From assembly GCA_963210315.1 (NCBI GenBank), contig OY723280.1, positions 744,001-808,000 of the forward strand: DNA of 64,000 nucleotides. Reading direction: 5' to 3'. Every line of letters starts with the position of its first letter. Position 1 is the first letter of the stretch. The position numbers were made by a program, and so were the translations under genes. This document shows, piece by piece, positions 44,223 through 56,580 of the stretch. The notes below the pieces were generated by a model. That model worked only from the letters and a program-made list of their open reading frames with translations. It did not search any database and was not told the origin of the DNA. Origin of the DNA: Rhynchopus euleeides (lineage: Eukaryota; Euglenozoa; Diplonemea; Diplonemida; Diplonemidae).

Positions 44223-45022
44223 CAGGGCATTAGTTTGACCTTCCCGACGGAGCCTGAAACCTGGTTACCCTGGTTATGACCCACCAAATTTTTTCGCTCG
44301 GGCGCTTCGCGCCCGAGTGCCTCCTGCGCCGTTGTGACCGCGGCGTGCTATTATCTGTCTCCCCACCCCCAGGTTATGTATAGTCTCTACTTCCCCCGGG
44401 TTTGTGAGAGGTGTCAGACACAGCACACAATTCGCGCTGGTGCCAGGAGGATAACCCATCTACACGCCGACAGGCTTCCTGGCACTCCGCGAGCGCCCGA
44501 AGCTTGAATTGAGGGCATGGCTGCGGCACGACGCCCAGAGCGTGTACAGGCACTTGGCAATTTTCTCGTGGAGCGCCCCGGGTTTCCCACCACCGTGGTG
44601 TTGCACCAGTCAGTGGCGAAGGACACGACGCGGTTCCAGAAGCTTTCCCAGAGATTCTGTCTGCTCCAGCAGAATGCTGCAGATGTTGGCCGCATTCCGG
44701 CTGTTGCAGTCTTGCGGCACGTTACGGGTTGATCACACACGAATCCGGGTCGCATGCTGGCTCACCTTCGTCGTGGACTAGGTTTCGTCAGTGAGGGACA
44801 GCGTAGAAGGGGGCTGTACAATCTTGGCCTGCATCTGCCGCCGAATGACAGATGCGGGTCGTGTCGTACTATGGCTTGGTGGGGCGAGCGCAGCAGGTTT
44901 CTTGGTAAGGAAAAACCCCGGTTCCGAGCCAGAATTTTGACTTTTTTTTATTTTTTAAAATAACCAGGTTTCTCCAAATCCTGGTTATCATAACCGGATA
45001 ACCAGCCCAAACTAATGCCCTG
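44223..45022. mobile_element. hAT-type non-autonomous element, 800 bp
   Basis: Perfect inverted ends CAGGGCATTAGTTTG and CAAACTAATGCCCTG are flanked by identical 8-bp duplications TCCCCATC (44215-44222 and 45023-45030). Subterminal ends also carry mirrored CCTGGTTA/TAACCAGG motifs. Short frames inside (about 44414-44755) show no transposase motif. The first bases match the CAGGGCATT end of the array at 52404-54475, so they may share one mobilising transposase. Confidence 0.9.
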
Positions 45023-45030
45023 TCCCCATC

Positions 45031-45378
45031 ACCCCACCACTGCCGTCCTTGCCTTGCTGGCACTCTAGGTGGTACACGAGAGGAGTCTACAGGACATGCG
45101 GGGGAGGGCCTAGGTATGCCCCATCGGGAAGAAGGGGTGGTGTGTGGGCTTCAGGTCTGTCGCCCACGCGCTCAGCGGGACAGATTCCGCTAGCGAATCG
45201 GCGGAGATGCTCTGTGTGCGGGGGTGGTGTGGTGTTGGAGGGACGGGTGTTGATAATGCGATCGCAACCAGGCCAGAATGACTTTTCGGTTGAATTCACT
45301 ACACACAATGTGCGGCAGCATGCACCACGCAAGCCACATGGTTGTGCCTGAGGGCACACGGGTTGGAACTCTGCTCTG
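45031..45378. other. Spacer and 3' untranslated region
   Basis: No gene recognised; the left part flanks the hAT-type element and the right part follows the stop of the next gene. Confidence 0.5.
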
Positions 45379-48300
45379 TCACGTCCGCTCCCTTCTCCCC
45401 CCAAGGGCACATACCGGTTCGCGCGCGCTACGCCTGCTCTGCGGTGCATCGGTGTTGTCGGAGGCGCGTGACGAGGCAGCAGCTCTGCTGCCCTGCCGCC
45501 TGCCCAGGGGCGATGCCACGCCCCCGTTGTGTGTCCGGGTGCCGGTGGCACGCGACTCACCAGACAGGGTGTGTCCGATGCTGCTCTGACTGCTGGCCAG
45601 CGTGCTGCTGCGACCGCTGCTGCCGCTGCGGTGTGCGGCAATGCGGCTGCGGGGGCTGTTCCGACGCACAGGCGACTCCGCCCTGCAGAGGGGGTGACGG
45701 GTGGCAGGCAGCCAGCCACACAACAGAGGCAGCACAACGCAACACAACGCAACAGAAGATAACACCGCTGCTCACACCACCGCACATACCTGGGCAGAGC
45801 AGATCGCCCGAATGCCACGATGGGCGACGGCGGGCGGGGGCGCCCCATTGACGAGGCTGGCGAGTTGAAGGCTGTCGGAGAGTGGACGCGGCGCACCGCT
45901 GTCACATCCTTCGGGCGCTTCCTCCCACGCCGCTTGTCGGTGGGGGTGCTGGTGCGCTGCGGGGAGCAGTACTCGCTCACATCACTGCTCACCGCAACGG
46001 GCGTGCCCGAGGGGGGCGTGAGGTACAGGATCTGCTCGAACCCCTTCCCGGCCGCAGCCTTCTCCGCACGTGGCGCCACAACACTCGCCAGCGAGGGGGA
46101 TGCGACTGACGACATACACGGCGACACGGCCCTCCGCGGGGCGGTCTCCACAGGGCTGCCCCCACGCACAGGGCTCCGCGACACTGTCGCAGCCCTGCCC
46201 GAGAGGGCGGCAGGCGGCAGGGAGTGGTACACAGCCCCGTCCCCCACACGCACCTTCACATGCGAGCAGCGGTACAGCGTGGTGGCGAGCTTCACCAGCA
46301 CACGCCTCTCTGTGGGTGTGAGCGTGAGGCTCAGCTTCGACTCCAGGGCGGTGATGCCGCTGTTGGGTGAGCGCGACCTCGCCCTCCCGGAGGCGCTGCC
46401 GCTGCGGGTGCGCCCCGCACTGCCGCTGCGCGAGCGGGCAGAGGCACGCTCATTCTTGTGCCCCACAATGCCCAGATGCAGCTTCTCAAAGTCCATGAAG
46501 TAGTTGCTGACAACACGCTTGAACAGCTGCTCCACACGGGACATGTGCTCCAGCGCATCGTGCAGCCTCCCAACCACCTCCTCAGACGCTGGGTTCAGCC
46601 GCAGGGTCCGCACCGACGACCCTACCATGCTGTGCACCATCTTCACAGTCTGATACCCTCGGTAGATGTCCTCCACCAGGCGGGACCTGCTGCTGATGAT
46701 CCACGCCACCTTGGTCAGCTCCTGCATCTCGCGGTGGCTGCTGTGCTGCCCGCCTGCCAGATGCGAATCCACAATCTGGTCGAACACATGGTTTGCGCCC
46801 TTCCCCTCCTCCCGCCCCACACGCGCAACAGACACGCCCAGGATGTGGCACAGGCTGCTGTAGTCCGACTCCTGCACACTCCGGATCGCCGACACCAGCT
46901 CCAGGCCAGGCGACGTATCACGGGTGGTCTGCGCAGCCTCCTCCAGCAGGGCCATCAGGCTGGAACCAGAGATGCCGCGGGAGTGCAGCAGGTTTGCTGT
47001 CTCCGTGGAGACGGGCAGGGGCGGGTGCTCCGACAGGAAGGTGTGCAGGGCTGCCGGGCTCATGTTGACCACCTCGGTGGATGCCTTCATCAGCCCGCTG
47101 TTGATGGCACTCTCGAACTGGTCGCACCGGCGCTCCGCGAGCACCACCGCCTCACGCAGAAGCAGCGTGTCCATCTCCTTGCTCTCGTTGTCGATCTGGA
47201 GGGACAGCACCTGCTCTTCTTTCTCCTCCAGGCGGGTGCGCAGCGTCACGCGCTCGCCCTCCACCTCGGCAACACGTCCCTTCAGGAAGGATACCGTCTC
47301 CTCCAGCTGATGGAGCATCATGTCGCGGCGATCGGCCCCGCCCGTGGGAGGCGTGGGTGGGGTGCGCGGTGCGGTCTGCTCGATGACGTGTCGGGTGTCG
47401 GCGTTGCGTGCCCTCATTTCAGCCAGGGCATGGTCCTTCAGTGCCAGCTCCGCCTCCAGCTCCGCAACGCGGTGGTGCGATGCGGAGAGGCTGTAGGCGT
47501 CGTCGCGGTCGCTGTGGTCGCCCCGGGTGCTCCGGAACCTGTCCTCGCAGTCGGCTATCACGGAGTGGAGGCGCAGGCATTCGTTGTTCTTCTCCTTCAC
47601 CTCGCTCTTCAGCTCTGCGATCTGCGGCAGTGGGGTTGGCAATGGCAGGGCGTGTTTATAGAAAGCACAAAGGGGTTGCAAGAGGGGCAAGGAGGGCACG
47701 ATCACCACACACACACACACCCCACTACGCCCACCGCCCCTTCCACAAGAGCTGTGGCCTACTCAAGAGGCTTCAGCCGTGTATAGATTGATAAGGCGGG
47801 CGGATTTCGAGCCAACGCAACACCATCCATGATGGTAAGATGCGGCTTGAGCCGGGGCTTCTGCCCACGACGCTGGGGCTGGGGCTGCTGCCCCCCACAA
47901 CACTGCCCACAACAACGCTAGGGCCGGGGCCGGGGCCGCTGCCCCCCACAACGCTGGGGCTGCTGCTACCGCCTTCTGGGGGGGGGGGTGAAGGTCATTC
48001 CTGGTGTCAATCGAAACCCACCCACCAGCGGAAGTCTGCCCAAACAGACAGACAAGGCGGCGACCCCCAAACAGGTGCAGGAGTTGCAGGAAGAAGTTCT
48101 GATATTCGGGAACTTCGAACCTCTGTTTACAGTCTGGCCAGACAGCCGCGAAGCACATCGCTGACCAGCAGTCAGAGGTGTTGGAGACCGTGAAGCGCCG
48201 CCTGCGACGCTGCAGAATAAAAGCAGCAGGTTTGCAACCGGGATGACTTCTTCATAGATAGGGGACATTATACGAAGCCGAAAGAACATCCCACCTCTCC

Positions 48301-50855
48301 CTCCCCCCCAACCACACAGCCAACCATACCCTGGTGCGGTACTCCCCACAGAGGGTGTGGACGAACGCGCCGAGCCCTGCAAAGTCGCCTGAGGACAGCA
48401 GCTTCGTGAGGGCCCTGCTCTCCTCTGCAGAGAGATCGTGATCCGACATCTGCTGCAGGGGGGCCGTCGTCGGGGCTGAGGAGGGCAGGTCCGTGCTGTA
48501 CCTCTTGGGGTTCCCCTGGTCCGTCACGACTGAGGTGCTCAGGCTGCTGTGCAGCGACGTGTCGAAACGATCCCCGCTACCGCTGGGAACCCCACCGACC
48601 CCTGCGGCTACACCCACACTCTCGCCCAAGGCATCCGGCTCCACCTCCCTGCCGAACAGAGAGTCTGCAACAGGCAGCTGGTGCGGCAGGGCCGGCGCCT
48701 CCAGCCCCAGCTGGGTGGAGCTGGGCGGCGGGGGTGGGGGAGGGCTGGGCTCCTCCCCGCTCGCTGCGGCACCCCCCCGGTCCACAGCTGCCTCCGCACC
48801 TCCTCCACCCCTGGCTGTGACAAGCGAGCTGTCGACATCGGCGAACTCGCCATCCTCACACATCTCCAGAGACAGAACGCCGTTGGGCATCAGCTGCACC
48901 ACAAGGCCTTCTGCCCCCTTCCGCAGGGCCAGCCCTCCAGGGGGGAGGGCCAGGCAGTCCACCGCCACCGCGACTGTGTCATGCAGAGCCAGGCTCCTTC
49001 CATTCGCATCCCTGTGCCCCTGCGTGCCCTGGGTGGGGGGCAACCCGCTGCCCGATGCGGAGCGGCAGGAAGGAGACCTGGAGAGGCCCCTGTCTGTGTG
49101 TGGGGGTGAGCCGGGGAGCTCTTCCTCAACGTCTCCGCGGCCGGGGAGAGGCATGGAGGCTTCCTCCTCCTCGATATCGATAACCCGGATCTCGTCTTGG
49201 TATACATCAACGCTTTCAGGGGATCCGTCGAAGAATACGGAGGCAACCGACTTCGGGTCATCCCCCGGCACGGTGAGGACCGAACCCTTGGCGAACTGCT
49301 GTACTGTGTAATCGGTGTCGTCAATTTTTTTGGCGTGCTGCAGCACCACACGATCCCCCTCAACCACCTCACGCCTGTTGGTGTCGCACCGCAGCTGGTC
49401 GATCCTGCGGAACTGCGACGCCTTCACATCCGCAATGGTCCCATCGTGCGTCACAGAGGCAACCGTCCCCTCCTCCACCCCGGGTATGGTCAGCACCACG
49501 GCGTGGCCCCCCTCAGGGAGACACTCCCCATCCACCACGATGGACTCCAGCAGGACAACGCAGTCGCTCACATCGATGGGTGTCCCGTCGGCATCCCTGG
49601 GGATCGGCCTGAGATACGCCTGCTCCTCCGAGAAGAATATCTGCTTCTTCTCGCGGGAGGCGACGACCTCCACAACATAAAACCCATCGCTTCCGGAGGG
49701 GTCCCGCGGCTCGACGAGCTGCACCACGCAGTCCTCCCACAGCCCGGTTGACCTACGGACCTGCAGGGTCTCACCAAGGCGATACGACGCACCAAAGGGG
49801 TGGTTTGTCTGGTGATGCTGCTGCTGGGGTGTGCCCGTTGGGGTGCTGCCCTCCCTCCCATCATGCGGTGCGACGCGGCGCGCCGTCTCGGCAGACGAGG
49901 TGCTCCCCGTTGAAGTGTTCATCGGGTTTGCGGCGTGCTGCCCGCTCTCGCCGGAGGCGGTGTGGGGGAGAGGTGTCGATATCTTCGGCAGCAGCGGGAC
50001 TGTGTCGTTGGCAGATCGCGACGGGGAGCGTTGCGGCGACGCAGGGTCCTGCCGGGGCGACGAGGTTGGGGTTCCATAAGGCGTGGAGTCCTCTGGGGCT
50101 GCCGGCTTCATCAGGCTCCTCGTGGTGGGGTCTTCGAGATGCTCGACGTCAACATCGATGGACTCCTCCAGAAGGCGTGGGAAGGCGTCATTGCCTGCCG
50201 GTGGGGCATCGCCCCCGGTGCCCGATTCGTCAGCTCGCTTGCTCCGCTCCCTTCGGAACTGTGCCCTCCAGAGGTCCTTCCGCCTGACAAAGTTTTCAAC
50301 CCTCAGCTGCCACCCCTTCGGCTTCTTGAGGTTGAGGCGCGCCTTGATGGGCTGCTTGTGGGCATCTGTCACCTTCAGGTTGCCCCCCGTCAGCTCCTTG
50401 TAGAGAACGGACACGACTTCGAGGAATCTCGCCTTCCCCGAGCCCTGCGAGTCGGAGGAGGTTTCCTTGAATTTAAAAAGGAGGTCGTACTCCGGTTGCT
50501 TCATCTTGATGCCCACCCAGTGGTCATGTGTTGTGAATATCTCGCTGACATCCCGGATCCGGACACACCGGTTCACCTCCGAGGTTGTCATGCATTGGTA
50601 GATCGCGCTGTGGGAGACAAACAAAACTCTCTCCTGTGGCAGTATTTTCCTCCCAATTTTGTCCACCAACGCAAAGTAGTACAGCACAATGCCCCCAGAC
50701 CCAGGCCCGCTCGTTTTAAACAGATGTCGGAAGCACTCATGCAGGTGATCCGGTGAGGACGGCAGGTGGTTCCAGCAGACATATCCCAGGTTGTTGTCCG
50801 GGTTGACGCCCACCGGCACCGCCGACCCGCCCCCACCTGCAGCAGCAACACTCAT
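45379..50855 (-). CDS. PH-like, SH3-like and coiled-coil protein, three exons
   Basis: Exon 1 is 50855-48330, exon 2 is 47621-45790 and exon 3 is 45682-45379. The joined frame is 4662 bases, 1553 residues. Donors are AGG|GTATGG and CCCAG|GTATGT; acceptors are CCGCAG and CTCTGCAG. The two junctions restore the frame exactly, joining VHTLCGEYRTR to IAELKSEVKEKNNE. The start is MSVAAAGGGG (ATG 50855); the longer upstream frame is Pro-rich leader. Residues about 50-165 resemble a PH or EVH1-like domain (ERVLFVSHSAIYQ, DVSEIFTT, WVGIKMK, YDLLFKF). Residues about 390-640 hold several small beta-barrel units (GLWEDCVVQLVEP, GFYVVEVVASREKKQ, VEEGTVASVTHDG, EGDRVVLQHAKK) of the SH3/Tudor kind. From about 830 to 1190 lies a long coiled coil (VAELEAELALKDHALAEMRA, EETVSFLKGRVAEVEGERVTL). 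A Ser/Arg/Pro-rich tail ends it. The build suggests a cytoskeletal or flagellar scaffold; I know no exact family. Confidence 0.75.
45683..45789 (-). other. Intron 2, 107 bases
   Basis: Starts GTATGT and ends CTGCAG on the minus strand, interrupting an Arg codon after two bases. The hydrophobic, Cys-rich translation of this stretch is unlike the flanking exons. Confidence 0.75.
47622..48329 (-). other. Intron 1, 708 bases, with GC minisatellite
   Basis: Starts GTATGG and ends CTGCCGCAG on the minus strand, phase 0. It contains a minisatellite at about 47855-47985 built from CTGCCCCCCACAACGCTGGG-like units. Stops occur in all frames near its start, and the deduced exons join into one coiled coil. 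Confidence 0.75.
47855..47985 (+). repeat. Intronic minisatellite
   Basis: Three to four imperfect units of GGGGCTGCTGCCCCCCACAA with GGGGCCGGGGCCG variants, all inside intron 1. Confidence 0.65.
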
Positions 50856-52403
50856 CTTGAGAACGCCTCCCAAAAGGCCTTCGCCAGGTGGGGGTGGTGG
50901 GGGGAAACGGGAGGGGATCCGCCGCGGTGAGGGGAAGGGGAAGGGGGTGGGGGAGGGGATGAGACGGGGGCCAAAGGATCTACGAGGAGGCACGTCGCCT
51001 CATTGCGGGGTGAGGGGGGTGGTGGGGGAGGGGGCCTGTGTGTGCGGCGGTTCCCTGAGGCAAACTGAAGCCTGAAAGGTGTAGAAGCCGCGCCTGCAGT
51101 TAGACGGAGGGGATGTTGTGGTGGCTATGCATGGGGGGGAACGGCTCGGCAAGGCTGTATTGCAGAATGCCAAAACAGGGAGCTGGGCGTGGAGAGGGGC
51201 GAATGGCTGCAAGGGGGAGGGGGACAGGGGGGGAGGGGGGTGGAGAAGGGGGGAGGGGTGGGGGGAGGGGGGGGGGGTCTCCAAAGTCTTTCCCAAGACT
51301 GCTCCTCGGCTCCTGTTTCTTCACAACGCACCGTTCACAGCGCACTCCACACCACCCACCCCCGCCCCGCATCCTGGCCAGGGCTGGGCTGTGGTGCAGC
51401 CAAACGGCACCACCGTGTGTCCCCTTCGCAATAGGAAAGGGTTGTTAATCCGGACGTGTAGCCGGCACCAGGTTCGTATGACTTCTGTTTCACACAGGCG
51501 GAGGAAGGGAAGAGAGGGGCGCTTTCTTTTGTGTGAAATGCCAGCGCAGGTTTGAGCCTTGGGCCGATTGGGATGGGGCAGGAAACTGAAGAATACGGGA
51601 GGAGGCGGGTGTCGTTCCCACCCCTTCCCGCCAAGGGGGTTCGGAGTGTTTATTTTGTCACATTCGTCTCTCGGGCGATTTGGCGATTCTCGGATCCCGA
51701 CGGTGTTCAGATGACAGGGGCACTAGGCGTGAGGTGGGCACATCTGGATGTTGCCTTCCTTTTCAAGCTCTGCTCGGCCTGGTGGTGGTAGTGCACAGCA
51801 TGAGCTCCCCCGAGCAGCACCGAACAGAACAATGCTTGAAGTGAATAATCACTAAAACTGAGCGACATGCATACACAGCGCAGTGGCTGCTGTGCCAAAT
51901 AAATTGCTGGGGGAAAAACACAAGCGCACAACGGCACCAATGCAGGGCAGGTGTGTGGGCGGATGGCCGACCCCAATTCCCACCATGTCTGATAATCACT
52001 ACCGTCGGAACAGGCGCCAAAAGGACCTACCCCCCCTTGATGCAAATTGCCTATTTTCCTCTCACCCCTACAGCGGCAACAAATAACGGACTGCAATCGG
52101 CAGAGGGGAGGAGAGAGGAGGAGGAGGAGGGGCGACGGAGCAGGTGGGATCGAACGGATGACTGCCCTCACCCCGCACACACACACCCCCTCTCCCTCTC
52201 CCTACTGCCTGCAATGCATCGTGTCTGGAGGGGAGGGAGGCAATATCGCCCGATGCCTTCTTAAAGTTCTCGAGATAACTTCTTGAGGAGCGCCGGGGGA
52301 GGGGTGGAGTGGGGAAGGATGGATTCTTGACACAGAAAGATTCGTTGGGTTTGGCGGTTGTTTGGGAATGGGAAGCGGGGGGGGAGGGGACGTACGAAAT
52401 AAC
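50856..52403. other. Intergenic, no gene
   Basis: Purine-rich (GGGGA)n runs between about 50880 and 51285 form the leader side of the previous gene. Ordinary sequence follows, then (GGA)n near 52100-52140. No supported frame. Confidence 0.5.
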
Positions 52404-54475
52404 CAGAGCATATTATAGGGGGTCTAAACTGAGGCGATCCCTCACATTTAAGGGAAAAAAAAAAGATTTCCGGGAAAAATCTGGGGGGGAAAAAACTGGT
52501 GGGGGCTGGGCAGCCCCGCAGCTGAGAGTGGACTCATGCCCACAGACTGCGAGCAACTTACCCGACCGTTTTTCTGTCCAGTTTCTTTGTCAAACCCCGA
52601 GAAAATGCAGCCCGCGAAGGGGCGGACATTCACTACCGTGGCCTCCGGCGGCTGGGGGGCTCCGCCCCCCAGACCCCCCTGTGCCGTATGCCTGTCTTTA
52701 GTCACCCCAAACCCTTTGGGGTGACATCAGGGAGACCTCCCTCGGGAGGCAGGATCGTATGCCAGAGGAACAGATGCTCACTACCGTGGCCTCCGGCGGC
52801 TGGGGGGCTTGCCCCCCAGACCCCCCTGTGCTGTGGACCTGTACCCAAACCCTTTGAGGTTACATCAGGGAATGGAATACCACCCTCAGTCGCCTCAGGA
52901 GGACGCAGCCAGCTCATGTAGAATCTGTACCCACGCAAGGAACAGCCCGGAATCTGTACGCCCGGAAGGAACAGATGTTCACTACCGTGGCCTCCGGCGG
53001 CTGGGGGGCTCCGCCCCCCAGACCCCCCTGTGCCATGTGCCTATATTGTAGCCAGGTCCTTGTGCACGGAGCTGCGGCATGTTGGTCCCGGAGCCCATTT
53101 TTTGAACTATCCTCCGGCGCCCGAGGCTGAATCTGAGCACTCGTCCCTGAGAGAGGAGCCAGGAGGTGACCCATTCAGTGCAAGACTCACTTGCCTAGGG
53201 GTCCGTCAAAAAATCGGGGAGCCCCTCACATTTAAGCCCAAATGAGCGTAGATTTCGCCCCTATAAAATGCCCTGCTCACATTCAGAGCATTTTATAGGG
53301 GGTCTAAAGTGAGGCCAATCCTCACATTTAAGGGAAAAAAAAAGATTTCCGGGAAAAATCCGGGGGTGGAAAACTGGTGGCGGCTGGGCAGCCTCGCAGA
53401 TGAGAGTGGACTCATGCCCACAGACTGCGAGCAACTTACCCGACCGTTTTTCTGTCCAGTTTCTTTGTCAAACCCCGAGAAAACGCAGGCCGCGAAGGGA
53501 CGGACGTTCACTACCGTGGCCTCCGGCGGCTGGGGGGCTCCGCCCCCCAGACCCCCCTGTGCTGTCTTCCTGTCTTGTACCCAAACCCTTCGAGGTTACG
53601 TCAGAGAATGGAATGCAGACCATCAGACCCTCAGTAGCCTCAGGAGGACGCAGCCAGCTCATGCAGAATCTGTACACCTGCAAGGAACAGATGTTCACTA
53701 CCGTGGCCTCCGGCGGCTGGGGGGCTCCGCCCCCCAGACCCCCCTGTGGCATGTGCCTGTATGTAAGTCCTTGCACGTCCGGGTCTGCGGCAGATCGGTC
53801 CCGAAATCCATTTTTTGGACTAACCTCCGGCACCCGAGGCTGGACCCGAGCACGGATCCCTGAGAGAGGAACCGGGAGGTGACCCATTCACCACAAGACT
53901 CGCTTGCTGGGGGGTCCGCCAAAAAATCGGGGAACGCCTCACATTTAAGCCCAAATGAGCGTAGATTTCGCCCCTATAAAATGCCCTGTCACATTTAAGG
54001 AAAAAAAAAAGATTTCCGGGAAAAAATCCGGGGGGGTGGAAAACTGGTGGCGGCTGGGCAGCCTCGCAGCTGAGAGTGGACTCATGCCCACAGACCGCGA
54101 GCAACTTACCCGACCGTTTTTCTGTCCAGTTTCTTTGTCAAACCCCGAGAAAACGCAGGCCGCGAAGGGACGGACGTTCACTACCGTGGCCTCCGGCGGC
54201 TGGGGGGCTCCGCCCCCCAGACCCCCCTGTGGCATGTGCCTGTATTGTATCCAAGTCCTTGCGCGCCCGGGTCTGCGGAAATCGGCCCCGAAATCTATTT
54301 TTTGGACTAACCTCCGGCACCCGAGGCTGGACCCGATCACTGATCCCTGAGAGAGAAACCGGGAGGTGACCCATTCACCACAAGTCTCGCTTGCCGGGGG
54401 GTCCGTCAAAAAATCGGGGGACGCCTCACATTTAAGCCCAAATGAGCGTAGATTTCGCCCCTATAAAATGCCCTG
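52404..54475. mobile_element. hAT-like element array, three head-to-tail units
   Basis: Unit 1 (52404-53275) begins CAGAGCATATTATAGGGG and ends CCCCTATAAAATGCCCTG. An 8-base spacer CTCACATT precedes unit 2 (53284-53988) with the same ends, and unit 3 (53989-54475) lacks its left end. The whole is flanked by GAAATAAC (52396-52403) and GAAATGAC (54476-54483), an 8-bp target duplication with one mismatch, again hAT-like. Each unit carries TTTAAGGGAAAAAAAAAGAT, a shared middle ending in a GC-hairpin copy, and a closing CTCACATTTAAGCCCAAATG. No transposase was seen. Shared open frames (LTRPFFCPVSLSNPEK) are repeated in every unit but lack a known domain. Confidence 0.8.
52628..54262 (+). repeat. 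GC-hairpin minisatellite copies 7-12
   Basis: Six copies begin at about 52628, 52768, 52970, 53505, 53688 and 54172, all in one orientation inside the hAT-like array. Most are followed by the CCTCAGGAGGACGCAGCCAG tail. Some lie tandem about 140-200 bases apart. Confidence 0.8.
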
Positions 54476-54550
54476 GAAATGACCCGATTTCAAAAACAAA
54501 AGGAATGCCTCCTGAATAACTCTAACAGAACGGAACTTGGGGGGGGGGTA

Positions 54551-55698
54551 GGGGGGGTCAAATGCCACCCTTTTACGTGGACAAACACGATTTTTCAAAA
54601 AACCGGCGCAGAGGCCCCAAAGCCCCCGTAAACCCTCCAAACCCCCCCAGATCGGTCCGGAAACCCATCGAACCCCACTTTTCCACCATTCCGGGCACCT
54701 CAGGTGCCCGAATTGGGGTACCTAAATTTTGTGCCACCGTTTGGTACCGTACAGTGCCACTGTGTGGGAGGTTGGAAAAGAAAATGCCCCAACACACCAC
54801 ATCTGAGGGTTGCAATGCATGTTGCTTGCCAACCACGTCATCCGGTGGGTGTCAGGCGCTATGTAGGTGGCATTAGCCAGGTCTTCGATGAGTTCTGGCT
54901 TGTATATGTACCTCCCTGCCACCATGCACCGGGAGGCTTCCTGTAGGTACGGAACAAGTCCAGATGGTCGTGTGATTCCTGTGCAGCAGTGCTCCACAAC
55001 CGGGATGTGTTGACAACGACTGTTGCAACACGAGCTGTACATTCCGGGAACACACGAAGTGCGCTGTCGTGGTACCCATTGTGCCAGAATTGGTAGTTGC
55101 TGCGGTCTACTTTGCCTGGCCCAAGAGCACTGGTACTGAACGGTGCAATATGCGTGGCGAGGTGAATGCAACGGAAGGGCGCAAAGTCAATACAGCTCTC
55201 GGATGGCGGGTGGTGGTGCCACTAGTGTGTGACGTTCACTCGAGGATACAACGCATCACAATGAATCAGCAACCGTGGACCGAGTACAATACGCTCTCTG
55301 TGGCTGGTGTGGGGGACAAAGGCAGTGCCTGTGCCGCAGGCAGGGAGGTACATATACAAGCCAGAACACATCGAAGACCTGGCTAATGCCACCTACATAG
55401 CGCCTGACACCCACCGGATGACGTGGTTGGCAAGCAACATGCATTGCAACCCTCAGATGTGGTGTGTTGGGGCATTTTCTTTTCCAACCTCCCACACAGT
55501 GGCACTGTCCGGTACCAAACGGTGGCACAAAATTTAGGTACCCCAATTCGGGCACCTGAGGTGCCCGGAATGGTGGAAAAGTGGGGTTCGATGGGTTTCC
55601 GGACCGATCTGGGGGGGTTTGGAGGGTTTACGGGGGCTTTGGGGCCTCTGCGCCGGTTTTTTGAAAAATCGTGTTTGTCACCCCCATTTGACCCCCCC
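54551..55698. mobile_element. Fold-back element, 1.15 kb, copy 2
   Basis: Nearly identical to 38135-39283 but in the opposite orientation, again flanked by TA (54549-54550 and 55699-55700) with poly-G outside. The conserved core frame lies on the plus strand here (about 55069-55386, beginning MVPIVPELVVAAVYFAWP). Confidence 0.85.
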
Positions 55699-55700
55699 TA

Positions 55701-56240
55701 GGGGGGGGGGGGGGGGCAGGGGCAGGGGATGGGGGGAATTTCCTTTTTCGTTCTGTTGTGTCTTGCCCTGTTAACTCTGGCGCTTCGTTGATTAGGGCAG
55801 ATGCAAAAAAAGCCCCCCCCTGAAACCAGTGGTCGCGCTAACTTCACTCCCTACTCCCGGCATTTTCGGCGATTTTTTGAGGTACGTTTTTTATTTGCAA
55901 ACAGGGATTTGTCCACAACTCGAAAAGTTTTGGTACCCCAATTCAGTATGAAAAATTTGCACCAAAAAAATGAAAGTGACCCCATGGCGTTTCGCACGGA
56001 TCTCAAATATTCAAAAGAAGGCAGAGACGGGGAGAGAAAAAAATGGGCCCCGCGGGGCGGGGGTGGGTGGGTGGGTGGCCTTGACGGCTGCTGCTCTTCA
56101 CGCCCTGAGGTTCGCCGTTCCCCAAACTTCCACAAGCATCGCTTTGCATGAAACTCTCAGCACCCCTTTTGCCTTCCCTACCGAGTGACTGCTTCCCGCG
56201 CAGCACTGGGCTCCGACCTGATGTCGGAGTGATCCACACC
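55701..56240. other. Gene-free stretch
   Basis: Poly-G and A-rich runs, nothing recognised. The middle (55855-55990) has A/T-rich codon-like sequence without a consistent frame. Confidence 0.45.
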
Positions 56241-56254
56241 GAATTCAGCTCGGA

Positions 56255-56580
56255 ACAGATGTTCACTACCGTGGCCTCCGGCGGCTGGGGGGCTCCGCCC
56301 CCCAGACCCCCCTGTATGGCGAGTCACCAAATCCCAGACCCCCCTGTACCACTAGGCTGCAGCGTGTGCCTGTCTTGTAGCCAAGTCCTTTGGGTTCACA
56401 TCAGCGAATGGGACCTAGACCACTCTCAGTAGCCTCAGGAGGACGCATCCAACCCACACAGAATCTGTACGCCCGCAACTCCCACGCGCTCCTACTACGG
56501 CGCAAGGAACAGATACTCACTCTACCGTGGCCTCCGGCGGGTTTCGGGGGCTCCGCCCCCCAGACCCCCCCTGTATAGCG
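56255..56580 (+). repeat. GC-hairpin minisatellite copies 13 and 14
   Basis: Two plus-oriented copies (about 56255-56345 and 56512-56580) with the usual CCTCAGGAGGACGC tail between them. The second has a diverged core (GGCGGGTTTCGGGGGCTCCG). Confidence 0.7.

Noticed and set aside
46458..47786. 442-codon plus-strand frame opposite the three-exon gene
   Set aside because: Shadow of the coiled-coil exon, without motifs.
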